A model generated the notes under the pieces. The model saw only the letters and a list, made by a program, of their open reading frames with translations. It ran no database searches and was not told the origin of the DNA. Position numbers and translations under genes: made by a program. A stretch of DNA of 17,615 nucleotides from an uncultured Bacilli bacterium (GTDB taxonomy: Bacteria; Bacillota_I; Bacilli_A; Mycoplasmatales; Mycoplasmoidaceae), in assembly GCA_904501665.1 (NCBI GenBank), contig CAJGBT010000020.1, positions 1 through 17,615 of the forward strand. Direction: 5' to 3'. Positions 1 to 9,389 of this stretch are shown in pieces. Within the stretch, counting starts at the first letter, position 1, and every line of letters begins with the position of its first letter.

Positions 1-102
1 GAAAGATACCATTATTACTCAGAACTTGAGAAAGAAAACATTCCATATGCAAATAGATATATGACTCCACAAGATGCAATTAAACTACTGTATAATTATT
101 AA
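1..102 (+). CDS. C-terminal fragment of an unassigned ORF, possibly a transposase (5' end outside window)
   Basis: An open frame enters at base 1 and ends at TAA, followed directly by an in-frame TAG. It encodes 33 residues and ends in MTPQDAIKLLYNY. The fragment is rich in Tyr, Asn and Glu. The ending, with a short 'TPxxAI' block just before the C-terminus, resembles the tails of DDE-type transposases in mycoplasma insertion sequences, but too little is present to name a family. It points toward the transporter operon on the opposite strand and has no functional link to it that I can see. Alternative: the end of an ordinary hypothetical gene. That a CDS ends here is fairly secure; the transposase identity is a guess. 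Confidence 0.35.
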   Translation, partial: ERYHYYSELEKENIPYANRYMTPQDAIKLLYNY

Positions 103-221
103 TAGAAGTGGTATGTCCAAAAAGATGGTCCATTAAACACATTTATTTATACATTAGTAGAATAAAAAATAGCTTATATATATAAGTTGTAATATGACAA
201 AATAATTAACTTAATCCTCTA
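103..221. other. Intergenic region between the left-edge ORF and the transporter operon
   Basis: This 119-nt non-coding gap separates two convergent coding regions. It contains the palindromic terminator of the minus-strand operon (164-186). Bases 103-160 hold no gene I can support. The short segment TGTCCAAAAAGATGGTCC (113-130) could be part of an insertion-sequence end, given the possible transposase fragment beside it, but no matching inverted end is inside the window. Confidence 0.4.
164..186 (-). terminator. Putative Rho-independent terminator of the nucleoside-transporter operon
   Basis: Read on the minus strand, the perfect palindrome CTTATATATATAAG (173-186) is followed by CTA and then a run of six T. 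It lies about 35 nt after the stop codon of the last operon gene, where a terminator is expected. The stem is almost all A/T, so it would be weak, which is common in mollicutes. The same 14-bp core also occurs at the operon's promoter. Confidence 0.5.
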
Positions 222-1211
222 TTATCTTAATGATTTATCAAAATTTTGACCTAAGAATTTAGGGGCGACATTTTTATAAGAGAAGGCCGCTAATACAACT
301 AATGAGAAGGCAAAAGGAATGGCTTTACCAATATAAGAAGCATATATACCAACTTGATCTACTAATCCTAGTTTATTTAAAATTATTTGATTTTGGAATA
401 CACAATTTAAAATCGAGAATATTAAAGTTGAACCAATAATGAATGAAATTTTTCAACCTCCAGAAACTACAATGGCAACTGCTAAGAATCCTAATCCAGA
501 AACATTACCTTCAAAAAATTGTGATGAACTACCAATTTCTGTTCCTCCATACATAAATAAGGAACCAGCTATAGCTGCTAATGCACCAGAGATCATCATT
601 CCAATTCATTGATATTTATAAACATTAAGCCCTTGAGCATCAACAGCATTCGGATTATTACCTACAGCTTTAAATCTCAAACCAAATCTAGTTCTAGCAA
701 TTAAGAATCATAACAATCCCATTGCTGCTAATGAAATTACTAAAATAATGATGGTTTCGCCAAATAATGATGATCCTGCAATTTGCATAGTTGGTGAGAA
801 ATAAGAAATAATTTTGGATTTTAAACCACTAGAAATAGCTTGACCAATTGGTTTAGTTAAGAATGCAGCAAGTCCAGCAACCAATAAATTTATAGCAGTG
901 CCGGCAATAATATGATTAGTTTTTAATTTAATTGTTAAAAACCCAAAAATAAAGCTCAAGAGCATTGAAAAAATCATAGATAATATGAGTGGTATTAAAA
1001 AGAACATTCCACCAACATCTGGAAGTGCTTGATTAAAAATCATCCCAAAAATCGAATAAATTAATGCCCCAAAAATCATTTGCCCGTCAATTGCAATGTT
1101 AACTATTCCCATTTGTTCACAAAAATAACCTGCTAATGAGGCAAAACCTAAGATAGCAAATAATAAAAAAATATTATTAATTAGTGGGGAAATGGTACTA
1201 TTTCATTCCAT
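222..1211 (-). CDS. Nucleoside/BMP-family ABC transporter permease (NupQ/YufQ-like)
   Basis: This is an integral membrane subunit of 329 residues for an importer of the BMP/Nup type, which in characterised relatives carries purine or other nucleosides. The protein is strongly hydrophobic, with about 8-10 membrane segments. It carries the family block GIVNIAIDGQM near residues 35-45, the stretch TRFGLRFKAVGNNPNAVDAQG in the cytoplasmic coupling-loop region, and the glycine-rich GLGFLAVAIVVSGG near residue 235. The frame contains several TGA codons read as Trp, the first at codon 3. The ATG is preceded by AAAGGGG about 10 nt upstream, and one base separates it from the TAA of the preceding permease, so translation is probably coupled. 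It is the last gene of the operon. Family assignment is secure; the substrate is inferred from the family and from mollicutes' need for imported nucleosides. Confidence 0.9.
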
Positions 1212-1212
1212 A

Positions 1213-3270
1213 TTAGTTTGACCCCTTTACTTGTATTGCATTATTAATTAATTCATTAAGTTCATTAAAATAATCTTTTGATTTAATTTTTTCATCAATA
1301 ATTTTTTTGATTTTAACAACTTCATCATTAAACTTTTGATCATTATCAATTATCTTGTTTTGTTTTAAAATCATTTTATTGATTTGATTAAACTTTCACT
1401 GATTAGATTTCTCAATTGCTTTTTGACTGATTTTTTGCAAATTATTATTACCTTTATGTTTTTGCTTTAAACGATTTAAATATTTAGTTAATGATGTATC
1501 ATATTTATTACTAATTTTTTGTTTCTTAATATCTATCAATTCTTGAGTCACAATTTTTTTTGAAATTAAATTTTTTATTTTATTAAAGTTAAAAGTATCA
1601 ATTATTCTCGCTTTATCTTCTAAATATTGATTAATTATTTTCTTTTGTTGTTGTTTGAAATCTAATTTTTCTTGAAATCTATTTTCTTGATATCTGATTT
1701 TGTAAATTTTTACTAATTCTTTGTAATCTTCTTTGTTTTGAGAAACCATGGTTTTAAATTCATTTATAATAGACATTTTTTCAATGGCTAATTGATTATT
1801 TAATTGATTAATTTCAGAGTCAAATTTATGTAAAATTGATTTTAATTTTTCATCATATATAACATTACTAATTTCTCGTCTTGTTCATTGTTCTTTTAAT
1901 GAATAAATATTTTCATTTTTTAATTTCATTAATAAATTAGTTTTTATTTCAAAATTCTTTTCTAAAACATTAATACTTTCACTCAAAAACATTTTGTTAT
2001 TTTCTTGTTTTTTTTCATAAATGTTTTTTAAATCTTTTAACATTTTTTGATAGCTTTTTTTAACATAACTACTTTTAGCATTATGATAAATTGATTTATA
2101 TTTAGACAAGAGTGAATCAATTGAATTATCAAAATTAGTTTGAGTTTCAAAATATTCTATGTCATATTTGTAACTATTTAATTTAATAAAAGGTCTTCAT
2201 TTAATAATAATAACTGATAAGGTAGATCCCAACATTACTAATCCAATTATTACATCATTAAAAGAAGGATCAGTAGGTAAAGCTATTGTACTTGCTTCAA
2301 ATAAACCAAACAAGAAAGAAACAGCTAAAATACCAAACGGATTATTGCCACCAACAAGTGAAATCATAATACCAGCGAATCCTTCTCCTGGTAAATTATC
2401 AAAGTTAATAGAAAGCGGTATTGCTGCTGGAATTGTTGATGAGTAACAAATACAAGCTAAAATCCCTGAAATAGCACCAGAAATTACAAATGAAACAATA
2501 CTTAATTTTTTAATGTTATAACCAGCAAATTTTGATGCTTCTTTAGAATAACCAATTGATTTTACTTTATGACCAAAAACAGTGAATTTAAAAATAAAAA
2601 ATAAAACTAGAGCAATTACAAGACAAATAACTACAACTGGAATAATTGCACCAGTACCATTATTCACATCATATAACCTAAATTCATTAGGAATTGTTGT
2701 GGAATTTGCAAATGGTTGTGAATCAGTAAAATAGGTAGCTAAAACAAAAAAGGAAACAAAATAAATAATTCAATTTAAAAGGATTGCACTTACCACACCA
2801 TTAATTCTTAAATAGTTTTGCATTGCTCCAACTAAAAAGGCAATTAATGAAGAAACACTCATTGCAATAACTAAAATAAATATTTGTCCTAAACCAAAAC
2901 CTACTCAATTTGGAATAGAGTTATTTTTACTAATAAGTTGTGTCAAAATCACTACAACTGTACCAGCAGCTAACATTTGACCAGAAATACCGATATTAAT
3001 GATTCCACATTTCCAAGCGAAATAAAAAGCAAAACCAGCTAGTGCATATGTGCCTAATTTATAAAATAAATAAGAAGGATCATTAAAACCAATAAAAAAT
3101 AATTTTGTAAAAATATCCCATGGTTGATATCCTAATGCTGTAGCAATTAACAAGGCTACAATTAAAGCTATGATAATAGAAAAAACTGAGGCTAAAAATT
3201 TCCTAGAAGATTCTTTTCTTCTTCGACTATAAAAAACAGAATCTTTTTTTAATAAAAGTGAAAAATTCAT
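1213..3270 (-). CDS. Nucleoside/BMP-family ABC transporter permease (NupP/YufP-like) with a long charged C-terminal extension
   Basis: This protein of 685 residues is the second membrane subunit of the importer. Residues 1-358 form a normal permease: a basic N-terminus (RRRKESSRK), a first membrane segment near 28-48, the family block CGIINIGISGQML near 89-101, and NLPGEGFAGIMISLVGG in the last third. At Trp359 the hydrophobic part ends. The remaining ~327 residues are hydrophilic, rich in Lys, Asn, Gln, Ile and Glu, with long helical heptad-like stretches and no membrane segment, so they probably form a cytoplasmic coiled coil. The frame is continuous from 3270 to 1213 with TGA as Trp (for example at 2197-2199 and 1396-1398). 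Family permeases are usually about 350 residues. The ATG shares one base with the ATPase stop codon (TAATG). The function of the tail is unknown. Confidence 0.88.
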
Positions 3271-5159
3271 TAATTACCACCTGCCATTAATTGACCAATT
3301 TTTTCTCTTGTCATTTCTTCTTTATTACCAACACCAATAAACATTCCATTATACATAACTGCAATTGTATCTGCTAGTGCTAAAATCTCATCTAATTCAT
3401 ATGAGATTAATAAAACAGCATTTCCTTTGGCTTTTTCTTCTAATATTTTTGAATGTATATATTCAATTGCACCTAAATCTAAACCACGAGTTGGCTGAAC
3501 TAAAATAATCAATTTGTGTGCATTTGTTAGTTCTCTTGCAATGATTAATTTTTGTTGATTACCACCTGAAAGTAAACGTGCTGGAGCTGTTCCTCTAGTT
3601 GTACCACGAACATCATATTTTTTAATTAAATGTCTTGCATTTTCTTTAATGTTTTGTTCTAAAAGAATACCTAATTTTGAATTTGGATAATCATTAATGC
3701 GATTTAAAACTAAATTCATATATATTTGTTCATCTAAAATTAATCCATATTTATGGCGATCTTCAGGTACATGTGATATCCCTGAATAATATCTTTTTTT
3801 AATTGTTTTATTAGAAATATCTAAATCTAATAATTTAATAATTGCTGATTTATTTTTAAGCATTCCAGAAATAATCAAAGCTAACTCTGATTGGCCGTTT
3901 CCTTCAACACCTGCAATGGCAAAAACTTCTCCCTCATGAATCTTAAAATCAATTGCATTACTTTTGTTTTTCTTACTGAATTCATTATTAAAATTTCAAA
4001 TGATGTTTTTCTTATTTGCTATTTTGTGTGACAAATTATTGATTTTCTTTTCACCATGCTTTTTAGTTAAAACATTTTTACTACCAATATGTTCAAACTT
4101 TTGAATAATATTATTAATTTCATTTCAATTACGTTTACGAAACTTTTTCTTAAGATCTTCTATTTTGGTATCAATTTCATGTTTTAAGATAACTGAATTT
4201 TCTAAATCAATTCCATGTTTAATATTATGATTTAACCTAATATTTTCAACTGTTAATTCTCTTAATTTTTTAATTTCTGGATTTTTAAAAGAAAACAATA
4301 AATTATTAGGTAATGAACTTTTATTGATTTTTAAATTTTTAACACTCAAAACTTCTTTACCAAAAGCTTTTTTACTTTCATTTTTTATAATTGAAACTTC
4401 TTTACCAACCATTAAATTAGCCATCTCTTGAATTGTTTTATCTTTAACATTGAAATCAGTAATATATTTACCTAATCTGATTATAGTAGCACGATCAGCA
4501 ATTGATTTTATTTCAGCAAATTTATGAGTAATAATAATAATTGTTTTACCTTCTTCTTTTAGTTTTCTAACCATTTGTAAAAATTGTTCAATTTCATCAG
4601 GTGATAAAACAGCAGTCGGTTCATCAAAAATTAAAATATTTGAATCACGATAAAGCAATTTTAAAATTTCTGTCTTTTGTTCTTGTCCCACTGTTAAATT
4701 CGCTATTTTAGTATTAACATTCAAATTAAATTGATATTGTTTAATTAATGATTGAATTTTTTCTTTACTTTTTATAGTATTTAAAATTCCTAATTTATTA
4801 GCGTCTTCTGATCCTAAAATAATGTTTTCATACACCGAATAATTAGAAACTAATTTAAAATGTTGATGAACCATTCCTAAACCAGCATCACTAGCATCTT
4901 TAGCAGAATTAAAATATACATTTTTACCATTAATTTTAATTGTTCCAGAATCAGGATAATAAATCCCAAATAAAATAGACATTAAAGTTGATTTGCCTGC
5001 TCCATTTTCACCAATAATAGCATGAACTTCATTTTTTTTAACACGTAAACAAATATTATCGTTGGCAACAACTTTCCCATTTAGAAAACTCTTACAAATA
5101 TTAATCATTTCAACAGCATATTCATTATTAAGAGGAGTTTTTTTATTTTGTTTTAACAT
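3270..5159 (-). CDS. Nucleoside/BMP-family ABC transporter ATP-binding protein with two nucleotide-binding domains (NupO/YufO-like)
   Basis: A cytoplasmic double ATPase of 629 residues that powers the importer. Domain 1: Walker A GENGAGKST at 50-58, Q-loop Gln99, signature LTVGQ at 155-159, Walker B ILIFDEP at 175-181 and switch His212. Domain 2: a degenerate Walker A GVEGNGQ at 417-423, signature SGGNQQ at 531-536, and VQPTRGLD at 554-561 in place of the usual Walker B Asp-Glu. This asymmetry is normal for RbsA/Nup-type ATPases. It is about 120 residues longer than the typical ~510. The surplus lies at about 279-400, between the first strand of domain 2 and the degenerate Walker A, and is highly charged and helical. 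The ATG follows a strong AGGAGG and overlaps the binding-protein stop by one base. An internal Trp is encoded by TGA (codon 345). Confidence 0.92.
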
Positions 5160-6625
5160 TATTGATGACCTCCTAAAACAAAAGCTGTTGGACTTGGAAT
5201 ATCAATTTTTAAACTTTTTAAGAAATTTAGCAAACCAATGTAACAAGATTGAGTGAAAGAACTATCTAACAAAATACTAGTTGAACCAGAGATAACAACT
5301 TTAATCTTTTCTTTATCTGCTTGATGATTAGCTTTGATAAATTCTTTTAAGTTCAAAATATCACTTCGATCTTCACCATCAAATAAATCTACAAATTCTT
5401 GACTTAAACCAAATGGTGCTTCACCATAGTTTCATTTTTCCCCTTTTTCATCCATAAAATACATTTCATTGACTTCACTATATTTTGGTTCTAAACTTGG
5501 ATCAGTACTATTGGTTAATTCTAATGCTTTATCAAGATATTTTTTTCCTTCATTTGAAATACCAACACAACCATTTTGAATATCACCAACTGCTACTGTT
5601 CCAAAACCACCTATTGAACCTGGTAATCCATCATTAGAACTAAAATTTTTAAAATAATAATTATCCTCACCAATAGGAATTTCAGGAACAATATTACCAT
5701 TATTAATAATTTGAAGTGCTTTATCAGTGGCAAGCGCTAAATTTTTCATTGAAGAAAATTGCACAAATTTCCCATTCCCAATTTCTCCAAATTTACTTTT
5801 AAATGGTAAAGATTTGTTTAAAGGATCTTCTTCAACAGCTGAATCAACACCAATCAATAAACATTTTTTATTTAATTTAATAATTTGATCTAAAGTAGTT
5901 CATATTTGGGGACCAGCCACAGGCATAATTACATCAGCATTTTTATTCAATAAATTATAGGAAACTGAGGAACCAGCACTTGGACCAAAACCACCAGCAA
6001 AATAACCAATATCAGAAGTTATCATTTCTATTGGCTTATATTCAATTTCTCTTGTACCATCTAAACTTAAAAATTTGTTATTTGGTGCTTGTGTAAATTT
6101 TTCATTAAATCATTCAATTCCCTTTTGAAAACCACCCATAAATGAAGTAACGGATGAAAAAGGTAAACCACCATAAATTCCATATGTTAATTTACCATCA
6201 TTATAAAATACATCTTGATATTGATTTAACAGCATCCCAACAGCAATACCAACTTGTAATGACCCTAAATCTGATCTAAAAGTAATTGATCAAGAATTTT
6301 TAGCAGCTATATCAGACTTAGAAAATTTTTCATCAAATAATAAAAAACCAGTATTTTTGAAAAAATCTTGATATTCAGCAAAAGATTGATTAATAGGGTC
6401 CTTATGAGAATATCCTGGTGTCAAGATAGCTTGTGCTCCATTATAAACTGCATTTTTATAAGCATTAATGAAACCACGTGATGTATCATCACTAGGAGTT
6501 ACATAATAACTATTGAATTTATTCAGTTGCGAGATACTAAAATAACCACCTACTACAACACCTGTAGCCATGGCAATTCCACTAACAATTGCAATTTTTC
6601 CTCATAATGATTTATTCAACAGCAT
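5159..6625 (-). CDS. BMP-family (PnrA/NupN-like) nucleoside-binding protein, membrane-anchored
   Basis: This 488-residue protein is the presumed extracellular substrate-binding component and the first gene of the operon. Family signs include GGLPFSSVTSFMGGFQKGI in the first half, VAGPQIWTTLDQII, and GVDSA just after the midpoint, a pattern of the BMP/PnrA purine-nucleoside-binding fold. The N-terminus has Lys residues and then a hydrophobic segment at about 11-30, followed by the exported domain. No cysteine lies at the end of this segment, so the lipobox normal for the family is absent and an uncleaved membrane anchor is likely. It is longer than the usual 340-360 residues. The start at 6625 was chosen because it gives a complete N-terminal hydrophobic segment. 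There is no Shine-Dalgarno before it, and the inferred leader is only about 27 nt. A later ATG at 6571 would remove part of the anchor. Confidence 0.88.
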
Positions 6626-6635
6626 ATATAGAGAC

Positions 6636-6651
6636 ACTTATATATATAAGT
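6636..6651. promoter_or_regulatory. 16-bp perfect palindrome at the presumed transcription start of the transporter operon
   Basis: ACTTATATATATAAGT is a perfect inverted repeat. It lies between the -10 box and the start codon and covers roughly positions +1 to +16 of the transcript, an operator-like placement. Its 14-bp core recurs at 173-186. No regulator is encoded nearby. The alternative is a chance AT palindrome, or an RNA hairpin affecting the leader. Confidence 0.35.
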
Positions 6652-6658
6652 TATTATT

Positions 6659-6688
6659 ATTATATAATAAAAACTAAATTTGGTCCAA
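6659..6688 (-). promoter_or_regulatory. Promoter of the nucleoside-transporter operon
   Basis: On the minus strand, TTGGAC (6683-6688) and a perfect TATAAT (6659-6664) are separated by 18 nt. The -35 element begins immediately after the tilS stop codon (6689-6691). Transcription would start near 6651-6653, about 27 nt before the first ATG. The -10 match is strong and the -35 is partial, as is usual in mollicutes. Confidence 0.6.
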
Positions 6689-7561
6689 TTATTTCATTAT
6701 TATTAATTTATTATCAATAATTGCTAAAAATTTATTATTTTCAAGACGATATTGCTTATTTTGTGATGTTTTCAATATGAAATCAATAATCGCTGCTATT
6801 TTATTTCGATTATTGTTTTTTTCTAAATGGAATTTTAAAAACTCATAAATTAAATAATATTTTTGTTCATCAGTAAATTTTGATCAAAAACTTACTTCAA
6901 AACCTAAATTACATCATTTTTTGAAATTTTTAATAATTAACTTATCATTTTTCTTGTTTTGCTTATTGTACTTTCTCACTTTTGTGCGAAATTGAATTAA
7001 TTCATCATTATCTCAACTATTAATTAATTTCCTAACTTTATTTCTTTCATAAATATCTTGCTCATTGCTACTATCAATAGCATAATTTATCCCTTTTTCT
7101 TCACAATAACGTAATAAAGTTTGCTTTTTAAGGTGAATTACTGGGCGCTTGATTTTAAGCCCAAAAACCTCATTTTTAGGGCGAATTCCGTAAAAAAGTG
7201 CTTTTGAATCACGAGCAAATTGCATATGAGCTGTTTCTAGATCATCATTAAGGTTATGAGCTACAAAAACATGGTTATTTTGCTCAATTTTAGCAATTTC
7301 AGCAAAAAAATTGTACCTAATTTCACGTGCTAATGTCTGAAAATTGATATTTTGTTGATTTTTATAAAATTTTTTATCAATTTCTTTAACATAATATTTT
7401 ATATTATGTTCCTGACAATATTTCACTACTATTTCTACATCTTTACTACTATCAGGTCTTTTGTTATAATTAACTACACAAACAGCTAAAGCTTTTCTTT
7501 TAAACATATCAAGCATTGCCATTGAATCTGGACCACCAGAAACTGCAAAAATGTATTTCAT
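6689..7561 (-). CDS. tilS: tRNA(Ile)-lysidine synthase
   Basis: TilS attaches lysine to C34 of the tRNA-Ile with anticodon CAU, using ATP, so that it reads AUA instead of AUG; it is essential in AT-rich mollicutes. The 290-residue protein starts with the PP-loop SGGPDS at residues 8-13. It also has the family blocks VNYNKR (the usual form has His), AREIRYNFF, HNLNDDLET (usual HHxDDxxET), and NKVRKLI near 178-184. TGA codons read as Trp carry it past base 7013, after which a basic helical C-terminal part continues to TAA. The short length is usual for mycoplasmas, which lack the full C-terminal domains of E. coli TilS. It follows pth by 5 nt. An AGGAG inside the pth 3' end is about 14 nt before the ATG. 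Confidence 0.93.
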
Positions 7562-7566
7562 TATTT

Positions 7567-8139
7567 TTATTTGCTCCTACCTAGTACTTTTTTTTCTAGA
7601 TCTGAAAATTCATAAAGATTAATATTTTGAATAATTGCACAAACATCATTAATAGTTTTGGAAATTTTTACTAATTCATCTTTTGAAAAATCACTTAAAA
7701 CAAAATTAGCTAATGGCATTTTTTGATTTCTAGGACCAATGCCTACTCTAATTCTTTTAATATTTTCTGTACCTAACTTTTCAATAATATTTTTCATTCC
7801 ATTTTGTCCACCTGAGCTTCCTGTTGTTTTTAAACGAAAACTACCAATATTAGTATCTATATCATCATAAATAATATATAAATCATTTACAGATAAACCA
7901 TAATAATCAAGAAATGCTTTTACAAATTCTCCAGATAAATTCATATATGTTTGAGGTTTAGCAATTACTACTTTTTCGTTGTTGAGCATTAGCACACCAA
8001 ATAAACCATTAAATTGATTTTTATCAAAAAATATTTGGTTCTTTTTAGCAAAAGCATCAATGATCTTAAAACCAATATTATGACGATTATTTTTATATTG
8101 TTCACCAGGATTACCTAGTCCGACAATTAACTTTCCCAC
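7567..8139 (-). CDS. pth: Peptidyl-tRNA hydrolase
   Basis: This enzyme releases tRNA from peptidyl-tRNAs that fall off the ribosome. The 190 residues match full length. The N-terminal block GLGNPG (7-12) holds Asn10, and RHNIGF holds the catalytic His20. KPQTYMNLSGE gives Asn67, YDDID gives Asp92-Asp93, and SSGGQNGMKNI gives Asn113, all active-site or substrate-binding positions of the family. The start is GTG (8137-8139), with AAGGAT upstream at 8147-8152. The nearby ATG at 8146-8148 is out of frame, so GTG is the supported start. It is the first minus-strand gene left of the putative origin, forms an operon with tilS, and diverges from dnaN with 77 nt between them. Confidence 0.95.
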   Translation of the reverse strand: MGKLIVGLGNPGEQYKNNRHNIGFKIIDAFAKKNQIFFDKNQFNGLFGVLMLNNEKVVIAKPQTYMNLSGEFVKAFLDYYGLSVNDLYIIYDDIDTNIGSFRLKTTGSSGGQNGMKNIIEKLGTENIKRIRVGIGPRNQKMPLANFVLSDFSKDELVKISKTINDVCAIIQNINLYEFSDLEKKVLGRSK

Positions 8140-8216
8140 TTTTCCACATCCTTAATATTAATAATTAATATAAAATAATGATAAAATAAAGAATATTATT
8201 TTTGAAATAATTTGTT
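8132..8216. other. Putative replication origin segment: DnaA box plus AT-rich region between pth and dnaN
   Basis: TTTTCCACA at 8140-8148 matches the DnaA-box consensus TTWTNCACA exactly. TTTCCCACT at 8132-8140, which abuts it, matches TTTTCCACA with two mismatches. From 8151 to 8216 only 5 of 66 bases are G or C, as expected of an unwinding element. All genes on the left run leftward and all on the right run rightward, as around a bacterial origin, and dnaN is the first gene on the right. Only one exact box was found, and dnaA is not adjacent. The segment also holds the divergent promoters; TATTAT at 8194-8199 is a possible -10 for dnaN. Confidence 0.5.
8140..8148 (+). promoter_or_regulatory. 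DnaA box
   Basis: TTTTCCACA is an exact match to TTWTNCACA. It sits directly against the GTG start of pth, between that codon and its AAGGAT ribosome-binding site, and about 70 bp upstream of the dnaN ATG. It could serve replication initiation, control of dnaN, or both. Confidence 0.55.
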
Positions 8217-9344
8217 ATGAAAATTGTTATAAAAAAGAATGTTTTAAATAATATTTTAGAAATGGCTAACTTGATTATTAATGAAGATAACATTAATCCA
8301 GTTTTAACAAATATTTTAATTGATGCTTCTATAGATGAAAACAAAATCACTTGTATTTTTAGCAATGAAAATATTTCTGTAAAAATTGATATTAAAGAAA
8401 AAATACAAGTTGAGAAAAAAGGAAAAGTATTAATTAGAGCAAAAATCCTAAAAGGAATTGTTTCTAAATTGCCTAATGAAGATATCACTTTAGAACAGAT
8501 AAGTAATAGTTTGAAAATATTCAATTCTACTTTTGATGCAAATGTGAATTTATTAGATGAAAATATGTACTTAAATATTAATTTTAATTTTGATTCTACT
8601 AATGAATTTCAAATTAAAAGTGATATCCTTAATGAAGCATATCGAAAAACAAATCATTGTTTAGCAAATGCCACAGATAAAAATTTAATTATTAATGGAA
8701 TTTGTATTGATAGTATTAATGATGAACAATTGATCAATTTCATTACAACTGATAGTTATCGAATTGCTTTATACAAAAAAACTTTTAATGGACCAAAATT
8801 TAAAATTGTTGTTGATATTAATTTATTAATTTTTATTACACATTTTTCAAAACTAAATGAAAACATATGTTTTAATATTGAACAAAATAAAATTTATATT
8901 AAATGAGACAACATTATAGTTATTAGTAAAATTATGCTTGGTACATATCCAAACGTATATAATATTTTTAATAGTCAAGATACACAAACATCTGAATTTG
9001 CTATTAACGCAAAACAATTATTTAATGTCATAGATCGTGGTATGTATTTAGTAAATGCTGATAAGACGCCAATAACATCAATTTCTGTTAATAAAAATTT
9101 TTTAGAAGCAACATTCAAATCAATTGAAATTGGTAGTTCGACTGAAAAAACACCAATTGAATCTATTAACATTGACGAAAACATCAAATTTGTTATTAAT
9201 GCCAGATTTTTAAACTCCTCATTGAGAGCATTTGATGATCATGATGTGAAAGTTACTTATACTGGGCTTAATAAACCAATTATTATTGCTGATTTGAAAG
9301 AAAAAGACTTTATTCAGTTGATTTTACCTATGAGAAGCTATTAA
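8217..9344 (+). CDS. dnaN: DNA polymerase III beta subunit (sliding clamp)
   Basis: DnaN forms the ring that holds DNA polymerase III on DNA. The 375-residue protein matches the family length (about 366-380). It begins MKIVIKKNVLNNIL, a typical clamp N-terminus. The central part has the conserved TTDSYRIALYK near residues 177-187 and LGTYPNVYNIF shortly after the TGA-coded Trp at 8904-8906. It ends QLILPMRSY, the usual LLP(I/M)R-Y tail. The frame is continuous only with TGA as Trp. No Shine-Dalgarno precedes the ATG, and the likely promoter is very close, so the transcript may have almost no leader. It is the first plus-strand gene beside the putative origin; dnaA, its usual neighbour, is absent. 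Confidence 0.95.
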
Positions 9345-9389
9345 AATAGCGTTTATAATTAACAAAAACAACCATTTTAGCTATTTTTT
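9343..9389 (+). terminator. Possible terminator of dnaN
   Basis: AAAATAGC (9343-9350, overlapping the stop codon) pairs with GCTATTTT (9380-9387), which belongs to a run of six T ending at 9389. The 8-bp stem and T-run fit a Rho-independent terminator. The 29-nt loop is long, so the call is tentative. Confidence 0.35.

Noticed and set aside
1396..2667. Apparent break-up of the permease into several short proteins
   Set aside because: All pieces share one frame and are interrupted only by TGA, which encodes Trp here. The same holds for the ATPase, binding protein, tilS, dnaN, gyrB, glycosyltransferase and exonuclease-like gene, so none is a pseudogene on this ground.
5062..5256. Plus-strand ORF across the ATPase/binding-protein junction
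   Set aside because: It lies antisense to two well-supported genes, has no ribosome-binding site and resembles no known protein.
7098..7106. DnaA-box-like TTCTTCACA in tilS
   Set aside because: One mismatch to the consensus, isolated, and inside coding sequence; expected by chance.
8165..8524. Minus-strand ORF opposite the start of dnaN
   Set aside because: It is the low-complexity antisense of dnaN (Ile/Phe/Leu-rich) and has no independent support.
8975..9187. Minus-strand ORF inside dnaN
   Set aside because: Shadow of dnaN; no family resemblance.
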